NCBI GenBank assembly: GCA_963931925.1
Contig: OZ007569.1
Location: 12,918,663 to 12,982,662 of the forward strand
Length of the DNA: 64,000 nucleotides
Origin: Onchidella celtica
Taxonomy: Eukaryota > Mollusca > Gastropoda > Systellommatophora > Onchidiidae
Direction: 5' to 3'
Made by a program: the position numbers and the translations under genes. The notes under the pieces were generated by a model. The model ran no database searches. It had not been told where the DNA came from and saw only the letters and a program-made list of their open reading frames with translations. Of this stretch, positions 59,321-64,000 are shown one piece after another. The first letter of the stretch is position 1. Each line of letters begins with the position of its first letter.

Positions 59321-59400
59321 CTACACCAGCCCTTTTCGCTTGATAAGTTAATCTGACTAACGCCCATTGATACAAACTGTCTAGACCCTCACGCCCCCGG
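59321..59400 (-). repeat. About 75-base dispersed repeat, copy 2
   Basis: The reverse complement begins GGGGGCGTGAGGGTCTAGAC and continues AGTTTGTATCAATGGGCGTT and GCGAAAAGGGCTGG, matching 39802-39876 with few differences. Next to it, 59222-59290 has a diverged tandem pair built on GGTAGCGTCAATT(G/A)CC(T/A)CCGCA. Confidence 0.75.
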
Positions 59401-59683
59401 GTCCACCATTCTGACTATTCCATTGCACACTTGAAACGACAATGGACACAGTGCGTATTCCGCGGTTGCAATTGACACTCCCTTACCGCGCCTCACCTCG
59501 GGGTTATTTTTTAACCCACACGCAACAGCCACACCTGGGGGGATTTTTTTCGCGGCAAATTAAAATCACTGCCTGTCTTTAGCTAGTCGCCGAGTCGACA
59601 CTGAATCTGGAGGCTCATTCATGAACTCAGTGCCGACAGACAAACGAAAGGTTGTCTGTGGACTAATTGTCTATTCTCTGCTA

Positions 59684-60031
59684 ATGAAAAGAAAAAATGT
59701 AGGGCGGAAAAATGGGACTTTCTGGTCCAAACAATGGCTTCTACACCTTCACCCACACTAACCTTCTCAATAAGTTGTGGTTGTATCCTGGTGACTTTCA
59801 CAACTACTTGCGTATGGATGAAGGAACCTACATGGGACTGTTGAACCTTTTAACTCATTTAATAGAAAAGCAGGACACTGTGATGAGATCGGCCATTTCC
59901 TCTCATGAACGGTAAAATTGACAGTCACTTTGAGGTTCCTTGCGACGGGGAGGCCATACGTAGGATTTCTCCCTCTTTATCTTGTTGGAGGAATCCTTGC
60001 TTTTCACTCTCCACAGGCAGTCATTACATGT
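59684..60031 (+). pseudogene. PIF/Harbinger transposase (HARBI1-like), broken N-terminal fragment
   Basis: Reading starts MKRKNVGRKNGTFWSKQWLL (59684), shifts frame, and continues as FHNYLRMDEGTYMGLLNLLT then HLIEKQDTVMRSAIS (to about 59905). It shifts again into LTVTLRFLATGRPY at about 59917. These are the standard N-terminal blocks of Harbinger nuclease proteins. At least two frameshifts and a stop are visible. The sequence ends abruptly at 60031, where an LTR-like repeat begins, so the DDE nuclease core is absent. It is non-functional. Confidence 0.85.
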
Positions 60032-62400
60032 GTTGGATGAACTACGAGTGGCTAATGTGGTTACTGCGTGGGTTCAATAGTAACTCCCTTAAGGATACAC
60101 AGGATTAACAAACACAGGGTTCTGCTGGCAATCTTATTTATTCAAAAGCCTAACAAAGGTATCGCTACCAAAAAGGCATAGGAAAAACCCTACCAAGAAA
60201 AAGAAGCCCAACCAGCCATAAGCTGGAACAAGAGAAAAAGACAAAAATATGATTAGGATATAATGACAACATTAATCAGGCAATCAATGGTGGACATACA
60301 TAGTAATAGTATTAAGTATTAAATCAAACAACAACAACATAATATAGAATTTAAGCAATAACCAACTGGATATGTATGCATGGAATAAAATAGCGCTAAG
60401 GTTAATGAATAACAACTACAAGTGGCTATATCATACACACAAGGAGTTTCCTAGTGCACTGGCAACATAAACTAATGTACTAATCAAAGTATGAAGGACA
60501 TAACAAATGAAGGGGCAAGAACACAATAGTTTCGCTCCACTGAGCCGGTGTACAGCACATCCAGAGTGGCCATTCCATTTAATAACGCAGTGGCCAACAT
60601 GGCCCACTGACCGTCCATAACACAGACGCTGCATCCCAATGCAGGCCATCCTCATAGGCCCACTCCCATTATTAGTACTAACCCGCCCCAGGGCTATTGT
60701 ATTGGTTACTTCCCTTCCCAATCGATACTGAAGGGTCATGCCCTTTGACCTTAGCCGCGGAGCTATGCCGCCAGGCTAACATGCGTATGACACACCACTA
60801 GATCTAGATACATAAAGTAGTGTGTACATTCGAAACTATGTCCTTCACACGACCTACGAACCCAATGAAACACAGCACGTCTGTAATATCTATAATTTAT
60901 AATAGGTAGATCTATAGGCGGGACTCATTGCAACATGTGCAAACTCACTGAAACATTGTTCATCCACCGCCGCACATAGAACAATCCTGGGGCTCACACA
61001 TGTGAGGCCCAACTAATATTATACATCTCCAATAGGCCTACATGTAATTAATTACACATCTTAAACATTAAACACACAATCACAATCACACTGCTCTCTA
61101 TAGCATAGTGGTACTGGCAAGGTACACAAATACCCGTAATACAATAAAGTGTATAGTGCCGCTCGCTATAACATAAGCCATCCACATCAACATGTCAGGA
61201 AATCCTCACTGCCTACCACAACAAGGCAATGCTACACATACACTATATATATGCACACAAGCAAATCGTGATAGCTTGGTTAGCGAGCCATCATTATCAT
61301 CTAGCGCCGCAAACGTTAACTTTGACAATAAAGTCACAATATCAAGACACTGCACTGCACCGCGCATCTTACACGTCTAATGACAATGGCAATTACCGTT
61401 GAGCCGGACTCATAATAGTCTCTGTAGACCATCATTCTCTACGCGGCATCCAAGAAAGGGGGGCTGGGGGGTGGGTGCGCAAATTAAAGTCACTTCTAAT
61501 ATAATAGTCTCCAACTTACCCAAAGTTTCTCCGGGTCCTGTGCTACCGCTTCATGCCTTATGGGGCGGGGTGGCGATGGCAAGCGTCGGCAAGCCTCTGA
61601 GCTTCTACGGGCCCGGGTTGCTGGTCTGGGTTCACTGTGCTGTCGGCTCTTGTCTCTGCGTATTTGATGGAGTGTGCTGACCACTCGAACTCGCATCTTA
61701 TTTATGAGCCAGCGCGGACGTCCGAGAGAGCTATTACGTAGTCCAGTTTTGGACAAGTGAAAGGCTCGGACATTGAGTCTAGCCGAACAACATAACCGGT
61801 TAGGGTCCTAACACAATCGAATTTACAGTACGGTTAAAAGGGTGCACACAAAAGTCAGTTAGGTATCCCAGTAAACTGCAGAAATTACTCTATGGTCCCC
61901 TACAGCTATAATTGAATAAATTTGACCCAGGTTGGAATTATCGGGGATAACATGCGTCTAACTCATAGTTTGCTTTAAATCCGAGACCCTCTTATTAATT
62001 ATTTCAATAGGATATGTGCATCAAAGTACAACAAAATTGGTACCATTATAAAGTAGAAACTTGCTGCTAAAATTCTAACTGACTACTTATACCAGAAACC
62101 CGGTAATAGTTTTAATATAAATTTTCAAAGTGTCAGGACTAACAACATTCGACAATTTTGTGCGGGATACTTTCGTCCATTAATACGACGTATTTCCATT
62201 GATAACCAACGTTATCATGAGTACCTATTTTGTACCGATAGGGTATTGTCTACTCTCAAAAATGAATTCGGGTTCCCGTCTTTCTGTCGGTGGATAACAA
62301 CGAAGGAGCGAGTTGTAAGAAACTTAAAGCCATGATATAAGAGTTGGAAGCCCGGTGGTCAACATTTCCAACTGACCAATCAAAATGCGCGCTTTTCACC
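60032..62400 (-). mobile_element. LTR-like repeat, copy 1
   Basis: Begins (+ strand) TGTTGGATGAACTACGAGTG, interrupting a Harbinger fragment. The same sequence restarts at 62957. On the - strand it has LTR features: a TATA-like CATAAATAAG at about 61709-61700, a downstream AATAAA at about 60151-60146, and a terminus ending CATCCAACA. Similarity to copy 2 covers 60032-60228 and about 61540-62396; the stretch between (about 1.3 kb, 60230-61540) is absent from copy 2. No retroviral-type gene was found. The far end of the repeat cannot be placed because copy 2 runs off the window. Confidence 0.6.
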
Positions 62401-62956
62401 GTGATGTGAATAACAGGTCCCGCGCTAGTATTACAAGGGAAATAATCCAATTAATGGTACTCGGCCAAGTGTCCATAAACTACTATGAGTGGCCGTCCCT
62501 CACTCACGCACCAGAGTTACCATGAAAGCACATTAAAAATAGAAAGTCGTTCATCCTCTCACACATGTATAATTATAGTTCAATAAATTGCAATGTCCTT
62601 TCTTTTGACTACGAAGCCATTTTCACACAATTTCTAGACAATGTAAAATCAACTGACTCTTCTCTAGGTTAGCAAAATGACATACAACCATAAAGATATT
62701 ATTACACTAGAGTGCGCACGATGTCACACGACGTGGAACTATTAGAGTCTCGTGGCGGCCATTTTGACTTGGGGTAGCGATTTCGGAAGTCAGAGGGTTA
62801 TTTTTTCTGTATGCAAGATGGTTCAGAATTCCATAAATCATTTCTATCCTTCTGTCCTTCCCATCTAAGGCTGAGCAAGCCCAGTTTACGATAACAACGT
62901 CTTTCAATCTCTCCCACGCACGCCATCTGTGATTTGTACATCCATTTGTCTTAATG
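62401..62956. other. Sequence between the two LTR-like copies
   Basis: About 550 bases whose relation to copy 2 cannot be judged, since the matching part would lie beyond position 64000. The - strand at 62907-62707 is open for 66 codons (WACSALDGKDRRIEMIYGIL then NHLAYRKN), family unknown. No recognisable primer-binding site was seen beside 62957. Confidence 0.4.
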
Positions 62957-64000
62957 TTGGATGAACTACGAGTGGCTAATGTGGTTACTGCGTGGGTTCA
63001 ATAGTAACTCCCTTAAGGATACACAGGATTAACAAACACAGGGTTCTGCTGGCAATCTTATTTATTCAAAAAGCCTAACAAAGGTATCACTACCAAAAAG
63101 GCATAGGAAAAAACTCTACCAAGAAAAAGAAAAAGAAACCCAGAAAAAGAAGCCCAACCAGCCATAAGCCAAAATCTTTCTGCTACTGGCGCAACTGGAC
63201 TAGGCCATGTTTTGGGCGAGGCGCGCCACGGCAGGCCGCCGCCGGTCTAGGTTCACTGTGCTGTCGGCTCTTGTCTCTGCGTCTTTGATGGAGTGTGTAG
63301 ACCACTCGAACCGCATCTTATTTATGAGCCCGCGCGGACGTCCGAGAGAGCTATTACGTAGCCCGTGTTGCACAAGTGAAAGGCTCGGACATGGAGTCCA
63401 GCCCGACAACATAACCGGTTAGGGTCCTAACACAATCGAATTTACAGTACGGTTAAAAGGGTGCACACAAAAGTCAATTAGGTATCCCGGTAAACTGCAG
63501 AAATTATTGAATAAATAATTGAATAAATTTGACCCAGGTTGGATTTATCGGGGATAACATGCGTCTAACTCGTGGTTTACTTTAAATCCGAGATCCTCTT
63601 ATTAATTATTTCAATAGGACCTGTGCATCAAAGCACAACGAAATTGGTACCATTATAAAGTAGAAACTTGCTGCTACAATTCTAACTGACTACTTATACC
63701 AGAAACCCGGTAATAGTTTTAATATAAATTTTCAAAGTGTCAGGACTAACAACATTCGACAATTTTGTGCGGGATACTTTCGTCCATTAATACGACGTAT
63801 CTCCATTGATAACAAACGTTATCATGAGTACCTATTTTGTACCGATAGGGTATGGTCTACTCTCAACAATGAATTCGGGTTCCCGTCTTCCTGTCGGTGG
63901 ATAACAACGAAGGAGCGAGTTGTAAGAACTTAAAGCCGTGATATAAGAGTTGGAAGCCCGGTGGTCAACATTTCCAACTGACCAATCAAAATGCGCGCTT
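62957..64000 (-). mobile_element. LTR-like repeat, copy 2 (runs off the window)
   Basis: Direct repeat of copy 1 beginning TGTTGGATGAACTACGAGTG. It is nearly identical by eye to 60032-60228 and then to about 61620-62396, with the junction near 63170-63240 marking the missing 1.3 kb. It has a small AAGAAAAAGAAACCCAGA expansion near 63120. The TATA-like and AATAAA motifs of copy 1 are kept. It is truncated only by the window edge. Confidence 0.6.

Noticed and set aside
62707-62907. A - strand exon reading WACSALDGKDRRIEMIYGIL
   Set aside because: Protein-like, but without a recognised family, splice partners or conservation evidence; left as part of the LTR-like region.

Overview
The window is AT-rich animal nuclear DNA carrying intron-split genes with GT/AG borders, long introns and many decayed transposons. 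The protein matches, an RTE-type LINE tail and tRNA-derived SINEs suggest a lophotrochozoan, most likely a mollusc. That taxonomic call is inference.

Four genes are well supported. (1) From 4764 to 22725 on the + strand are the last 12 coding exons of a HIF-1 alpha/EPAS1-type hypoxia-inducible factor. They encode PAS-A, PAS-B, two oxygen-dependent degradation motifs and the C-terminal transactivation domain; the bHLH exon is not in the window. (2) From 38597 down to 34324 on the - strand is a complete four-exon NPC2/ML-domain sterol carrier of 163 aa. (3) From 43663 to 47469 on the + strand are six exons encoding the conserved C-terminal two thirds of MBIP, a MAP3K12-binding and ATAC-complex protein. 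(4) From 57378 down to 53353 on the - strand is a complete five-exon Speedy/RINGO cyclin-like CDK activator of 325 aa. NPC2 and MBIP are divergently arranged across about 5 kb, and SPDYA lies downstream of MBIP on the opposite strand. The genes do not form a functional unit, but their human counterparts lie on 14q and 2p, which suggests old linkage.

The rest is introns, intergenic DNA and repeats: two MITE families with two copies each; a PIF/Harbinger-like element whose inside has become a 25-copy, 39-bp minisatellite; a 944-bp element with perfect 24-bp terminal repeats flanked by TA; a foldback element; two tRNA-derived SINEs; an RTE LINE tail; and several minisatellites and poly(G/C) runs. 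The last 5 kb (about 58.7-64.0 kb) is almost all transposon. It holds a broken Harbinger transposase interrupted by an LTR-like sequence that is present as two direct copies.

Exon borders were read by eye from reading frame, splice sites and family resemblance. No alignment, RNA evidence or database search was available. I found no rRNA, functional tRNA or CRISPR array.
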